In this document: positions 16,731 to 26,055 of the stretch, one piece after another
Layout: every line of letters starts with the position of its first letter
Position numbering within the stretch: the stretch's first letter is position 1
Assembly (NCBI GenBank): GCA_947073495.1
Contig: CAMTMX010000001.1
Coordinates: forward strand, 1-64,000
Direction: 5' to 3'
Length of the DNA stretch: 64,000 nt
Source: an uncultured Porphyromonadaceae bacterium
GTDB taxonomy: Bacteria; Bacteroidota; Bacteroidia; Bacteroidales; Muribaculaceae
The notes under the pieces: generated by a model
Database searches by the model: none
What the model was told of the DNA's origin: nothing
Seen by the model: the letters and a program-made list of their open reading frames with translations, nothing else
Position numbers and translations under genes: made by a program

Positions 16731-17453
16731 ATGGATTTTAGCAAAATAGAACTTGACGTACATACACATACTGTCGCCAGCGGACATGCTTACAGTTCAC
16801 TACAGGAAATGGCAAAAACAGCCTCAGAAAAAGGACTAAAATTGCTTGGTATTACAGAACATGCTCCGGGAATACCCGGCACATGTGAACTGATTTATTT
16901 CAGGAACCTCCATGTGGTGCCACGCAACATGTATGGAATCGATCTTATGCTCGGTGCAGAAGTTAATATTCTTGACAGCAAGGGCACTCTTGATATGGAC
17001 GACAAGATTATGGCAACCCTTGATCTGCGTATTGCCGGCATACATTCTCTTTGTTATACTTCGGGTACGAAAGATGAAAACACAGCCGGAATGATAAATG
17101 CAATCGGAAACCCATTTATCAATATTATAAGCCATCCGGGAGATGGCACAGCTGAATTAGAATTTGAACCCATTGTTATCGCAGCCAAAGAAAATCATAC
17201 TTTACTCGAAATAAACAACAGTTCATTGAAGCCGATACGTCACAAGGATTCGGCCCGCGAAAACAATCTTGAAATTCTCCGTCTTTGCAAAAAGTATGAC
17301 GTACCGGTAATTCTTGGAAGCGATGCCCATATTTCATTCGACATAGCAAACTACGAATTTCTTCCCCCGCTACTCCAGGAAACTGAATTTCCGGATGACC
17401 TCATCATCAACACATCAGTAGACAGATTCAAATCTTATCTAAAGTTGAAATAA
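16731..17453 (+). CDS. PHP-domain phosphatase (YcdX-like)
   Basis: This 240-residue protein is a PHP-superfamily metal-dependent phosphoesterase of the YcdX type. Metal ligands are visible as DVHTHTVASGHAYSS (residues 9-23), EHAPG (about 43), ISHPGD and LGSDAH. The length matches the family (about 245). YcdX relatives hydrolyse phosphate monoesters with a trinuclear metal site, but the physiological substrate is unsettled. It is a single gene with its own short-leader promoter, divergent from the muramidase and followed by about 240 non-coding bases up to tRNA-Ser in which I see nothing but that tRNA's promoter. Confidence 0.85.
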   Translation: MDFSKIELDVHTHTVASGHAYSSLQEMAKTASEKGLKLLGITEHAPGIPGTCELIYFRNLHVVPRNMYGIDLMLGAEVNILDSKGTLDMDDKIMATLDLRIAGIHSLCYTSGTKDENTAGMINAIGNPFINIISHPGDGTAELEFEPIVIAAKENHTLLEINNSSLKPIRHKDSARENNLEILRLCKKYDVPVILGSDAHISFDIANYEFLPPLLQETEFPDDLIINTSVDRFKSYLKLK

Positions 17454-17610
17454 ACTGTTTGAAATTGGACGGCTTAATCAATATCCTTACAAATGCTATT
17501 CCTACGGCCGGATATTTTTATTACACAACCATTATTTCACTGTTGTTCAACACGAAACACGGGATCAGTAAAAATTTTCAATAAAAATTTTAAGAATTTT
17601 CGGCAAAATA

Positions 17611-17642
17611 TTTGCAAGGAATAAAAAAAGTTTATAACTTTG
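17611..17642 (+). promoter_or_regulatory. Promoter for tRNA-Ser
   Basis: TTTG (17611-17614) and TAACTTTG (17635-17642) are 20 bases apart, the standard Bacteroidetes spacing. The tRNA starts about 50 bases downstream. Confidence 0.65.
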
Positions 17643-17691
17643 CACTCGCAAATGAGAGGTAAAGGTGCGAAGCCAAGCTGATCAAATGTAT

Positions 17692-17776
17692 GGAGAGGTG
17701 GCAGAGTGGTCGATTGCGGCGGTCTTGAAAACCGTTGAGGGTAACACCTCCGGGGGTTCGAATCCCTCCCTCTCCG
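17692..17776 (+). tRNA. tRNA-Ser (anticodon TGA)
   Basis: Acceptor GGAGAGG pairs with CCTCTCC. The anticodon loop CTTGAAA has TGA at 17726-17728. A long variable arm (GTTGAGGGTAACACCTC), as in class II tRNAs, precedes the T-arm GGGGTTCGAATCCC. Discriminator G; CCA is not encoded. Confidence 0.97.
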
Positions 17777-17780
17777 CTCA

Positions 17781-17810
17781 AAACTCACTGAGAATTCAGT
17801 GAGTTTTTTT
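17781..17810 (+). terminator. Intrinsic terminator after tRNA-Ser
   Basis: AAACTCACTGA, a GAAT loop and TCAGTGAGTTT form an 11-bp stem followed by T residues, four bases after the tRNA. Confidence 0.85.
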
Positions 17811-17902
17811 ATTTTAAACCCGTTTTACTTTTTTGCTGACCCATTGTAAGGTGCCAACGTAAATAAATGAGAATAAATTTCCAAAAAAAATCTTAAGTCA
17901 TC

Positions 17903-19261
17903 ATGAAAACTAAAATCTTGCCTCTTTTGACAATTTTGCTTTTTATATGCATGACCACCTTCGGTCAGTCAAGTAAATCCAATTGGTCATCTGCCGTACG
18001 GACAAAAGCAGACTCGATAATAGTTTCCGGACGTTTCCACAATATTGCGGAAGGGATGCCACGCACTTTAATTATAAATGAATGCGATATATCAGATAAA
18101 AGTGTGAGAGATATCTGTGAGCTTGATAGCAATGATTCTTTCTGTAGGAAGATACCTTTTTCTTTCCCTCACTCATTTACTGTAAACTATAACAGACAGA
18201 ACTTCATAAATGTCTTTGCTGCTCCGGGAGATTCAATATATATGGATATAGATCCCTCCACCTCTCCCCTTACTGTCACATTCTCGGGAGATCATGCGAA
18301 AATTAATCAGCAATATGATCCCGCCTTTAAGCATATCACTTCATTTTTATATTCAGTGAATCTACCTCCCGACACTGTAGCTCTTGAGAAATATATGCCA
18401 ATATTTACGAAATATGTAAAAGAGGGAAGAGATAGCATCGACAGTTATGCAAGAAAACATCACCTATGTGAAGAAGTGATTTCTATGCTGTATGCAGATA
18501 ACGTCTATTCTTTGGCCAATAGGGCAATCGAATATAAAGGACGGAATAGTAATGAAAAGCGTGCGTTTCTTCTAAACCCTATTTTTGACATCTTCAATGA
18601 AGACAACACAAAGGTAATGATATTTCCTTATCATATCAATACTATAATGAATCATTTTCCGGAAGTCCGTGACAGTGCACCGAAAGGAATTGTCAGAGAC
18701 ATCATGTATGTCTGCGATGAGGACTCCCCTATTCCTGACAGGTCTGCATTCTATAATCAGAGGTATTACGACCGGCTTTACACGCAAGATACCCCCTTTA
18801 AAGAAGTTACAATTGATGACATAAAACAGGGCAGTAGCATTGTCTATATTGACGGAGAAATCAAAGAGATCAGTGATGAGAATCCTTTGAAGTGGCTTTT
18901 AAATGAATATCAGGGACATCCCGTATATCTTGACATAAGCGCAACATGGTGTGGTCCATGCCGTGAGGGGCTGAAAAGAAGCGAATCGCTTAGAAAGTAT
19001 TATAAAGATTCTGACATTAAGTTTGTCATAATCTGGCTTAGATCTGACAAAGAAGCATGGCTCAATATCGCACCAACAATATCAAACACGGTTCAAATAT
19101 TCATAGCCGATGCAGAAATGGATGATCTAATCACGAAGAGTCTCAGTGTCAATGGATTCCCTACATACCTTATGATCGATAGAGTCGGGAACATTACTAA
19201 ATCTGGTGTACCAGGATATTTGTCGCCGGAACTTTTGGATTTCCTCAACAGGTATAAATAA
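17903..19261 (+). CDS. Secreted thioredoxin-fold (TlpA-like) protein
   Basis: The 452-residue protein has a signal peptide (MKTKILPLLTILLFICMTTFG). A poorly conserved N-terminal and central part of about 300 residues precedes a TlpA/ResA-like thioredoxin domain. Its redox motif is ATWCGPCREG near residue 350, with VNGFPTYLMIDRVG containing the cis-proline. It is probably periplasmic and disulfide-active. Bacteroidales encode many proteins of this build; the N-terminal domain usually relates to DUF4369/DUF5106-like modules, but I cannot name it here. It follows tRNA-Ser and ends 80 bases before a small membrane-protein gene. Confidence 0.85.
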   Translation: MKTKILPLLTILLFICMTTFGQSSKSNWSSAVRTKADSIIVSGRFHNIAEGMPRTLIINECDISDKSVRDICELDSNDSFCRKIPFSFPHSFTVNYNRQNFINVFAAPGDSIYMDIDPSTSPLTVTFSGDHAKINQQYDPAFKHITSFLYSVNLPPDTVALEKYMPIFTKYVKEGRDSIDSYARKHHLCEEVISMLYADNVYSLANRAIEYKGRNSNEKRAFLLNPIFDIFNEDNTKVMIFPYHINTIMNHFPEVRDSAPKGIVRDIMYVCDEDSPIPDRSAFYNQRYYDRLYTQDTPFKEVTIDDIKQGSSIVYIDGEIKEISDENPLKWLLNEYQGHPVYLDISATWCGPCREGLKRSESLRKYYKDSDIKFVIIWLRSDKEAWLNIAPTISNTVQIFIADAEMDDLITKSLSVNGFPTYLMIDRVGNITKSGVPGYLSPELLDFLNRYK

Positions 19262-19343
19262 ACAAAAATATTCTATCTGATCTTTACAATTCTCTTTATT
19301 CCGATTTTCAATGACGCCAATATGAGTCTCTGCCTAAAATCGG

Positions 19344-19685
19344 ATGTGGATTACTAACAATAATGAGCAAAACTATTATGGAAATATCACGAAAGGGAAA
19401 ATATATTTAATTCTGATTATCATTTTATTATCTCCATTGGCTTTAATTATATCTACATGCTGTATAACACTATATGCGATTATTACAATTATTTTTCAAC
19501 CTTACTTTTATAAGAGAGATAGAAAGGCATTTAATGAGTCTTATAAAAAAGCCCTTGCCAAAGGTGTACGGATAGATTTTCCACCTAAGATAGGACATCC
19601 ATTTGGCATAGGAAGCCGATTCTTTAGATCTCTCAAAATCTCAGGGGATGCAGAATCAGAGTTATTTAATGAAGATAATTCATAG
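19344..19685 (+). CDS. Small membrane protein, unknown function
   Basis: 113 residues with one strongly hydrophobic stretch at about 17-55 (IYLILIIILLSPLALIIST and CCITLYAIITIIF), probably two closely spaced membrane helices. A basic, soluble C-terminal part follows (RDRKAFNESYKKALAKGVRI). I do not recognise a family. It is only 82 bases after the thioredoxin-fold gene and may share its transcript. The coding status rests on the membrane pattern and the downstream charged region. Confidence 0.5.
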   Translation: MWITNNNEQNYYGNITKGKIYLILIIILLSPLALIISTCCITLYAIITIIFQPYFYKRDRKAFNESYKKALAKGVRIDFPPKIGHPFGIGSRFFRSLKISGDAESELFNEDNS

Positions 19686-19802
19686 TTAATTTCTCATTGA
19701 AGTAAAGGATCACTGCCACTCTTAAACTTAATATAAAAACAGACTATTCCAAAGTATTAAAACAAAAATCACAAAACCTGGGTCTTATCGCAATTTGCGA
19801 CC

Positions 19803-20705
19803 TTAAATGTTGTCGAGGATTACAGCAGGCGAAGTTTCCATTTGTGAAAATGCGAACAGTTTCTTTCCAAGGTCTTTAATGGAAGCTCCTATATGATAAA
19901 GTGTATCATCAACAATCAGGAATCGGTCATGGATATTAGGTGCCGTACGTACATTTATTGGCGCGTATTGGTCGTTATGTCGTTCTATATCCAGCTGTAA
20001 ATTGTTATCAATTCTTTTAGTATATATTGTGGCGAGTACACCTCTGTTGCGCTTATTCAGCAATGTCAAGACTGTTTCATCAATATAATTGTCAATAAGA
20101 ATAATTCGTTTGCAGGCGCGTCTTATGAGGTCACAGACAAAAACGTATGCATCGAATATTTGTCCATCAAAAAGGACACCCTCTCGTGGCGGCAACGATG
20201 TTTTAAGGAAGAAGTCAACCTTACCGGAAAGCTCTCTTATCTGTTGATCATGTTCCGAAAGGCGATGGTCAATACGGCTTTCCATATACAAAAGCCTCTG
20301 GTTGACGCTATAGCCTCTCAAAAGGTATTCTTTCAATATCTTGTTTGCCCATTGTCTGAATTGAATGCCACGTTTTGATTTTACACGATATCCAACAGAA
20401 AGTATGACATCAAGGTTGTAATATTCTATGTTGCGAGTTACCATGCGGCTTCCCTCAATTTGAACTGTCGCAAAATTTGCGATAGTTGAAATACCATCCA
20501 GCTCCTCTTTAAGAGCATTGTTGATATGCTTACCGATAGTTTTTACATCCCTATCAAACAATAATGCAATCTGATTTCGATTCAGCCATACGGTATCTTT
20601 CTCCACTCTGACATCCAATGACAGGGTAGAATCAGGCTGATAAAGGATTATTTCATTCTCTTTATCAGACTGTGAATTGTTAATGTTGTTTTCTATTTCG
20701 TTCAT
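19803..20705 (-). CDS. RhuM-like protein with PLD-like C-terminus, copy 1
   Basis: The 300-residue protein has an N-terminal RhuM-type region: VWLNRNQIALLFDRDVKTIGKHI (helix-turn-helix-like) and the hallmark YNLDVILSVGYRVKS...FRQWANKIL. A linker with a coiled-coil look follows, then a C-terminal domain ending in HDRFLIVDDTLYHIGASIKD. The H-x-R/K-x4-D pattern followed by a G-S/A motif resembles a single phospholipase-D-family half-site. RhuM proteins are often found near restriction-modification genes; their role is not established. A diverged tandem copy lies at 21093-21989. Its promoter -7 box (20726-20733) reads GAACTTTG instead of TAACTTTG, so expression may be weak. Confidence 0.75.
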   Translation of the reverse strand: MNEIENNINNSQSDKENEIILYQPDSTLSLDVRVEKDTVWLNRNQIALLFDRDVKTIGKHINNALKEELDGISTIANFATVQIEGSRMVTRNIEYYNLDVILSVGYRVKSKRGIQFRQWANKILKEYLLRGYSVNQRLLYMESRIDHRLSEHDQQIRELSGKVDFFLKTSLPPREGVLFDGQIFDAYVFVCDLIRRACKRIILIDNYIDETVLTLLNKRNRGVLATIYTKRIDNNLQLDIERHNDQYAPINVRTAPNIHDRFLIVDDTLYHIGASIKDLGKKLFAFSQMETSPAVILDNI

Positions 20706-20805
20706 TGGAGTCTCAGTTTCAAGTGCAAAGTTCGAAAATTAATCGGCAAGTCAGCGTTTTACGGAGTTAATTCATTGACTTGCCGATTACATTTCATATA
20801 TGTGG

Positions 20806-21075
20806 TCAGGATGCTTTGGCGAGTTCGTCAAAGTTCTCTATCAGCTCTTCTATCTTTTCCCGGAATGCGACTGTGCGAGGATTTTCGCTGTCTTCCGCTT
20901 CTTTGTATTTTGAGTTATATGCCATATAACTCAGTCCAAGGTGCTGGCAGATGCTCTTCCGCCAGTTGAGCTGGAGGTCGGTCTGGACAAAATTGCCTAC
21001 GACATTGAAAATGTGTCGTGAAGATTTACGCAGATGATATTTTCCTTCTCTACGATGTCATCATCGGGCAACCAC
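20806..21075 (-). pseudogene. Gene remnant between the RhuM-like copies
   Basis: On the minus strand an open stretch from about 21018 to the stop at 20806-20808 reads VGNFVQTDLQLNWRKSICQ, then HLGLSYMAYNSKYKEAEDS and a helical, charged end, ELIENFDELAKAS. Just upstream, in another frame, is YLSFEWLPDDDIVEKENIIC followed by VNLHDTFS. Joined by one frameshift near 21010-21015, the two pieces could be the C-terminal part of one protein. No start codon is available and the family is not recognised. It probably belongs to a gene that once neighboured the RhuM genes, as restriction-modification genes often do. Confidence 0.4.
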
Positions 21076-21092
21076 TCGAAAGACAGGTAACA

Positions 21093-21989
21093 TTAAATGT
21101 TGTCGAGGATTACAACAGGAGAAGTTTCCATTTGAGAGAATGCAAAAAGTTTCTTGCCAAGGTCTTTAATGGATGCCCCTATATGATAAAGTGTATCGTC
21201 AATAATCAGAAATCGGTCATGGATTCTGTCTGCACTCCTTACATCTATGGGCGCATACTGACGGTTATGCCTGTTGACGCTTTGACGGAATGTGCGGCTT
21301 ATCTCTCCTGTGTATATTACAGCCGACACATCTGCATTACGATTATCAAGCTGAACTAATACCGATTCATCAATAAAGTTGTCAATAAGAATAATCCTAT
21401 TATTCGCACTCTTGATAAGACGGCAGATAAATTCATGCGCATCAAATATCTGTCCGTTGAAGAATACTCCTTCTTTGGGAGGGAGGGATGTGCGGATGAA
21501 GAAATCAACTTTGTCAGTCAAATCATCGAGCCTTTTATCATGTTCCAGCAAGCGTCGGTCAATGCGGCTCTCCATATATAACAGTCGCTGATTGACGCTG
21601 TAACCGCGCAACAGATAATCTTTCAGAATTTTATTGGCCCATATAGGGAACTGGGTGCCACGGATTGATTTTACCCGATAACCGACTGATATTATAACAT
21701 CAAGCGAATAGAACCTGGTCTTGTATCGTTTGCCGTCGGCAGCAGTTAGTAAGGATTCCTTACATACTGAAGATTCCTCTAATTCTCCTTCCTTGAATAT
21801 ATTGCGAATATGTAGAGTAATGTTGTTTCTGGTGGTTTGGAACAGCTCTGTCATCTGCGCCTGTGTCAGCCATACGGTCTCATTCTCCACTCTGACATCC
21901 AATGACAGGGTAGAAGCAGGCTGATAAAGGATTATTTCATTCTCTTTATCAGACTATGAATTGTTAATGTTGTTTTCTATTTCGTTCAT
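21093..21989 (-). pseudogene. RhuM-like protein with PLD-like C-terminus, copy 2 (early stop)
   Basis: A second copy of the gene at 19803-20705. Its ATG is at 21989, but codon 12 is TAG (21954-21956) where copy 1 has CAG, so the full-length product is interrupted. Translation could restart at an in-frame TTG at 21902 and still give 269 residues (VWLTQAQMTELFQTTRNNI onward) including the PLD-like HDRFLIIDDTLYHIGAS. The ends of the two copies are nearly identical in DNA. The helix-turn-helix region differs strongly (FDRDVKTIGKHINNAL against FQTTRNNITLHIRNIF). The -7 box (22010-22017) is a perfect TAACTTTG. Confidence 0.7.
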
Positions 21990-22009
21990 TGGAGTCTCAG
22001 TTTCAAGTG

Positions 22010-22017
22010 CAAAGTTA
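22010..22017 (-). promoter_or_regulatory. -7 box of RhuM-like copy 2
   Basis: On the minus strand it reads TAACTTTG, matching the consensus, about 20 bases before the ATG at 21989. The equivalent in copy 1 (20726-20733) is GAACTTTG. Confidence 0.5.
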
Positions 22018-22093
22018 CGAAATTTAATCGGCAAATCAGCGATTTAGTTAATAATTCGACCGCTGTCAACTGGCGAACTATATAATGAATAAA

Positions 22094-22129
22094 AAAACGG
22101 GATACAGATTTGAATCCGCATCCCGTTTT
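22094..22129 (-). terminator. Terminator of the alpha-galactosidase gene
   Basis: AAAACGGGAT and ATCCCGTTTT pair around an inner GATT/AATC stem. On the minus strand it is followed by a T run (22088-22096). It lies 15 bases after the gene's stop. Confidence 0.8.
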
Positions 22130-22144
22130 CTCAGATTTGTCAGA

Positions 22145-24343
22145 TTATTCGGCTGTGAGTTTGAGAACAAGGCTTGTCCATGGACGACCGAGAGAACGGC
22201 TTACGTTCAAGCCTGCGTTCTTCAGAACTTTTCCGCTTACCACCTTGCCGTCAAGATCGGAAGGCTTCGACGCATCGGATGGAGTGAGATCTGAAATGCG
22301 GTAAGTTTTATTTTCATCAACTCCTTCAAGACGGATTGCGGGGACACTCTGATTGTGGAGATAATCCATACGATATGCAAAGACCACTGCCTGATCTTTC
22401 TTCTCGTCAGCATACATCAAAGCTGCAACAGCGCCCTTATCGTATGGCGAAACAAGACGATATTGGTCGCCGAACTGTACAAGAGGACGAATATCCTTGT
22501 AAGCAGCAATCGCACGCTTTGAGAAATCTTTTTCAGCATCCGTCATAGTTTTGGGCTGCATCTCCATTCCGAGACGTCCGCTCATCGCCACATCAAAACG
22601 GAATTTGAGAGGAACTACGCGTCCCGTCTGATGATTGGGACTCGCACTCACATGAGATGCCTGAGCGATTGCCGGATAGAAATGGCTGTCGCCCCATTGG
22701 ATAAACACTCTCTGATAAGCGTCGGTATTGTCGCTGGTCCAGAATTCATCAAACCAGGGAAGCACACCATAGTCTGCACGACCTCCACCACTTGCGCAAA
22801 GCTGAATGGCAAGGTCTGGATATTTGGCTCGTATACGCTCCAACACTTTTCTTAGCGACTGATGGTAGCGGATGAAGAGTTCGTTCTGTTTATCTTTCGG
22901 CAGATAAGTGGAACCATAGTTCATAATATCGGCATTGCAATCCCATTTAATGTAGGCTATCTCAGGATTTTCCGTCATAAGATTGTCAACAATTCCAAAC
23001 ACAAAATCCTGCACCTTAGGATTTGTAAGGTCAAGCACTACCTGTGTGCCTCCACGCCCCTGCTGTAACGGACGGTTGGGTTGCTGAAGAATCCAGTCAG
23101 GATGCTTCTCATAAAGCTCGCTTGCAGTGTTCGCCATTTCAGGCTCGATCCAGATGCCAAATTTCACACCATGTTTCTTCGCAGCCTCAGTGAGTCCCTT
23201 GATGCCTTGAGGAAGCTTTTCTTTATTCACCATCCAGTCTCCGAGAGAGCTTTCATCGCGTTTGCGCGGATACTTGTCGCCAAACCAGCCATCATCCATC
23301 ACAAACAACTCTCCTCCGAGAGCAGCTATATCTCCCATCATCTCATCCATGACTTCCTGGTTAACATCCATATATACGCCTTCCCAACTATTCAGAAGGA
23401 TATCATGGATACGATCACCGTGAGTCATGCCATATTTACGCCCCCATTTATGAAACGCACGGCTTGCCCCACCTTTCCCTTCATTAGAAAAAGTCATGAT
23501 AAATTCAGGAGTGGTGAAAGTCTCACCCGGAGTCAAATCGTAGCTTGAGATCTCTTCATTAATTCCACTGATAACCTGGATATCGTTGGGATAAGCTACA
23601 ATTCTTGTCTTGAAAGGACCGCTCCAAACGAGGTTTCCGGCAAATACCTCACCTGAGTTCTCTCCGGCTTTCCCATTGGCGGAAATCATAAAACCGGGAT
23701 TACTGCCAAATGCATTACGCAAACCTGCCTTGTTTGAAATCAGTGATTGTCCGTTAGGGAGTTTCTCTTCAGTAACAAATGTTTCACTACCCCATGAACC
23801 TTGAAACTGTGTGAGATAATTATCTCCTCTCGCAAGTGGAACGGCAGCACTTGCAAATGTAAGCAATTCGATATCACCTTTCTTCCCGGTATTAGTGATA
23901 TCTGTCCAAGTCGAGAAAATCTCAGTGTCTTTATATCTTCTGAAATACTGGGTAAGTGCAAGAGGATAAACTTTGTCCTTATATTTAAGTGTGAGCAAAT
24001 CCCCTTTATCATCTGAAGACATTTCCTCGCCGACTAATTGTAGATCCACACTTATATTACCGTCGGGCATTTTCACGGCCAAAGCCTTTTCTCCGTATGA
24101 GTCAAGTCCGAACGCCAGAAGGGTGTTACCATAAAGTCCGGAGTTGACATTCAGCATACCCTCAACATCAGAGTCTGATATTTTAGGTCCGAAATACTGA
24201 TAAAATGCTGTCCCGTTGTCATCGACAGTAAGCACAAGGGAGTTTTTCTCAGAATTTAGCACATGGGTCTTGTCGGCGTATGCAGTCAAAACGCCACCCG
24301 CCATCAACGAACCCACGATGCTAATAAGGATTGATTTTTTCAT
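22145..24343 (-). CDS. Secreted GH36 alpha-galactosidase
   Basis: About 732 residues from the ATG at 24343 (MKKSILISIVGSLMAGG), which starts a signal peptide; the open frame extends 39 codons further upstream without support. The family is GH36 alpha-galactosidase, with an N-terminal beta-sandwich, a TIM barrel and a C-terminal sheet. The nucleophile is the D of YIKWDCNADI. The acid/base D is in EFWTSDNTDAYQR, and MDDGWFGDKYP and CASGGGRADYGVLPWF flank the site. It would cleave terminal alpha-galactosyl units of raffinose-type sugars or galactomannans in the periplasm. No transporter or SusC/D pair is adjacent. Confidence 0.92.
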   Translation of the reverse strand: MKKSILISIVGSLMAGGVLTAYADKTHVLNSEKNSLVLTVDDNGTAFYQYFGPKISDSDVEGMLNVNSGLYGNTLLAFGLDSYGEKALAVKMPDGNISVDLQLVGEEMSSDDKGDLLTLKYKDKVYPLALTQYFRRYKDTEIFSTWTDITNTGKKGDIELLTFASAAVPLARGDNYLTQFQGSWGSETFVTEEKLPNGQSLISNKAGLRNAFGSNPGFMISANGKAGENSGEVFAGNLVWSGPFKTRIVAYPNDIQVISGINEEISSYDLTPGETFTTPEFIMTFSNEGKGGASRAFHKWGRKYGMTHGDRIHDILLNSWEGVYMDVNQEVMDEMMGDIAALGGELFVMDDGWFGDKYPRKRDESSLGDWMVNKEKLPQGIKGLTEAAKKHGVKFGIWIEPEMANTASELYEKHPDWILQQPNRPLQQGRGGTQVVLDLTNPKVQDFVFGIVDNLMTENPEIAYIKWDCNADIMNYGSTYLPKDKQNELFIRYHQSLRKVLERIRAKYPDLAIQLCASGGGRADYGVLPWFDEFWTSDNTDAYQRVFIQWGDSHFYPAIAQASHVSASPNHQTGRVVPLKFRFDVAMSGRLGMEMQPKTMTDAEKDFSKRAIAAYKDIRPLVQFGDQYRLVSPYDKGAVAALMYADEKKDQAVVFAYRMDYLHNQSVPAIRLEGVDENKTYRISDLTPSDASKPSDLDGKVVSGKVLKNAGLNVSRSLGRPWTSLVLKLTAE

Positions 24344-24536
24344 GATGATAATGATATGAAATAGGTTATATGGAAAGACAAAGATAAGAATTATTCTTAA
24401 GAAATGACCGCATCTGTCACTAAAATTTATCGACAAGGCGTCATAAAGATTCCAAATCAATTCCCCGTGAAGTTTCGGAGACAGAACGAAGACAAATTCC
24501 TTAACATTACATAAATTATCTGTTACACTCGTTTCT

Positions 24537-24701
24537 TAAGAAACTGTTTAAAATTTATTTTGTCTTGTTATTGAGGTCTTTGCCGGCATCTTTATGATAT
24601 TTATTCAGTCATTATGGAACCCCATAACTCCATCATAAATATCAAAAATCTGCTCGACAAATCTTCTCAATTCCTTCGACAAATAAATTTAAACAATTTC
24701 T
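24537..24701 (-). mobile_element. AT-rich MITE, copy 1
   Basis: About 165 bp. The left end TTAAGAAACTGTTTAAAATT and the right end, read inward, AGAAATTGTTTAAATTTATT are imperfect inverted repeats of about 25 bp. Near-identical DNA occurs at 34776-34946 and a shorter relative at 29404-29544. The right end overlaps the last codons and stop of the S41 protease gene. No protein is encoded. Confidence 0.8.
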
Positions 24702-25993
24702 AAAACTTCAAGGGCTTTTTCTATCACATTGTCTTTGTTTTTCATGAACTGATCAACATCCTCTTCCACTATAATATCCGGTTGTATACCGGATCCGATA
24801 AATTCATTCCCTTCTGCATCCAGCTCATGCTTGGTACATATACAGCATCCTATCCCACCGCCCAAATCAATAAAGATCGGATTCCCTGTACTTCCACCTG
24901 TAGGAGTACCAATAATCTTCCCTCTTTTAGCCCCTCTGAAGGATACACACAAGTTCTCGGCAGAAGAAAAAGTGGCAGCATTGACTAATAACACTACAGG
25001 CTTCTGATAAATTTCTTTTTCTCGGACAGGGGTAATTGGTTCCGGCGTTTTTGTGTACAATTCCCGTGGATAATTCCATGAAGCATGAGCCGCTATATAC
25101 ATCGGAGAACTCCAGGCTCCCTGAGGAATCGGATTATTGCAAAAATGACTGATCAGATAATCAGCATGTGAAGAATTGCCACCTCCGTTATCCCTAATAT
25201 CTATAATCAAAGCATCGGTATCCAATATTTTATTATACAATTGGTCAAAATAAGAACTGTCAAAATCTGAATCCTGAAAACTGCCCAGTGTCAACAAACC
25301 TATGTTCCCTTTTAGAATCTTTAAATCTGTTGAGGGGTTACGTTTTTCTAAATCCCATGGCAATCTACGATCGTGTTCCACTGCAAATTCTTTCCCCTTT
25401 TTATCTTTGAATAGGATTTTACTGACTTTAGATGTTTTATCTTTAGTCAACTCAAATTCTGCAAACGGTCTATACTTCGTCCATTGTGGAGTGGAAGATG
25501 CCAGGTAAGGTTGAATATGTTTTCCGGCATACTCCAACACATTCTCATCATCTATTTCTAATATTTCACACCCTGGAATGATACCCGACTTTTGCAAAAC
25601 CGAGCTATATACATCCACCACAAACACTCTGTCTCCAATTCGCTTTGTCTTCATTGGGAAAGGACGGATCCAATCCTCTTGATTTTTAGGATTGTTTAAC
25701 GAGAAAACATCGGTATGTCCATCCTGTAGCCGTGCGCATAATGCCTGCATACCTTTTATAAAATCTTCATCCGAAGAGGTTGCAACCAAAGCTGGAATTG
25801 ATGCAGCACATATACTGTCCCAACTGAATTTCAGTTTATCATAAAAAGCAAAATTATATTTTACTTCTGTACAAAAGCGAGATAAAATATAAGCCTTTTC
25901 CGGAGCACTCAATTTTGTCTCAACAGCTTGACCAAGAGCGAGGCTGTTCAATGCCATAAGACCAATTCCCAATAAAGCAATAATTTTTTTCAT
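24689..25993 (-). CDS. Secreted S41-family peptidase
   Basis: A 434-residue protease with a signal peptide (MKKIIALLGIGLMALNSLALG). An N-terminal helical part and a PDZ-like segment (GCEILEIDDENV) precede the C-terminal-processing-protease-type core. The segment VDIRDNGGG-like (LIIDIRDNGGGNSSHAD) and the nucleophile region AATFSSAENL are visible. It is expected to act in the periplasm on unknown substrates. Family members with this build are common in Bacteroidales. The stop codon and the last four residues (LEIV) lie inside the end of a MITE copy, so the C-terminus has been altered by that insertion or the element abuts it. Confidence 0.85.
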   Translation of the reverse strand: MKKIIALLGIGLMALNSLALGQAVETKLSAPEKAYILSRFCTEVKYNFAFYDKLKFSWDSICAASIPALVATSSDEDFIKGMQALCARLQDGHTDVFSLNNPKNQEDWIRPFPMKTKRIGDRVFVVDVYSSVLQKSGIIPGCEILEIDDENVLEYAGKHIQPYLASSTPQWTKYRPFAEFELTKDKTSKVSKILFKDKKGKEFAVEHDRRLPWDLEKRNPSTDLKILKGNIGLLTLGSFQDSDFDSSYFDQLYNKILDTDALIIDIRDNGGGNSSHADYLISHFCNNPIPQGAWSSPMYIAAHASWNYPRELYTKTPEPITPVREKEIYQKPVVLLVNAATFSSAENLCVSFRGAKRGKIIGTPTGGSTGNPIFIDLGGGIGCCICTKHELDAEGNEFIGSGIQPDIIVEEDVDQFMKNKDNVIEKALEVLEIV

Positions 25994-26055
25994 AGACTCA
26001 CTTTCGCTCTTTATTTGTTTCTATAAACTATCTTTGGATAGAAATACCAATTCTG

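Noticed and set aside
15894..17776. An integrated island between tRNA-Pro and tRNA-Ser
   Set aside because: The tRNA 3' ends are different and no flanking direct repeat or integrase was found. Only the muramidase suggests past integration.
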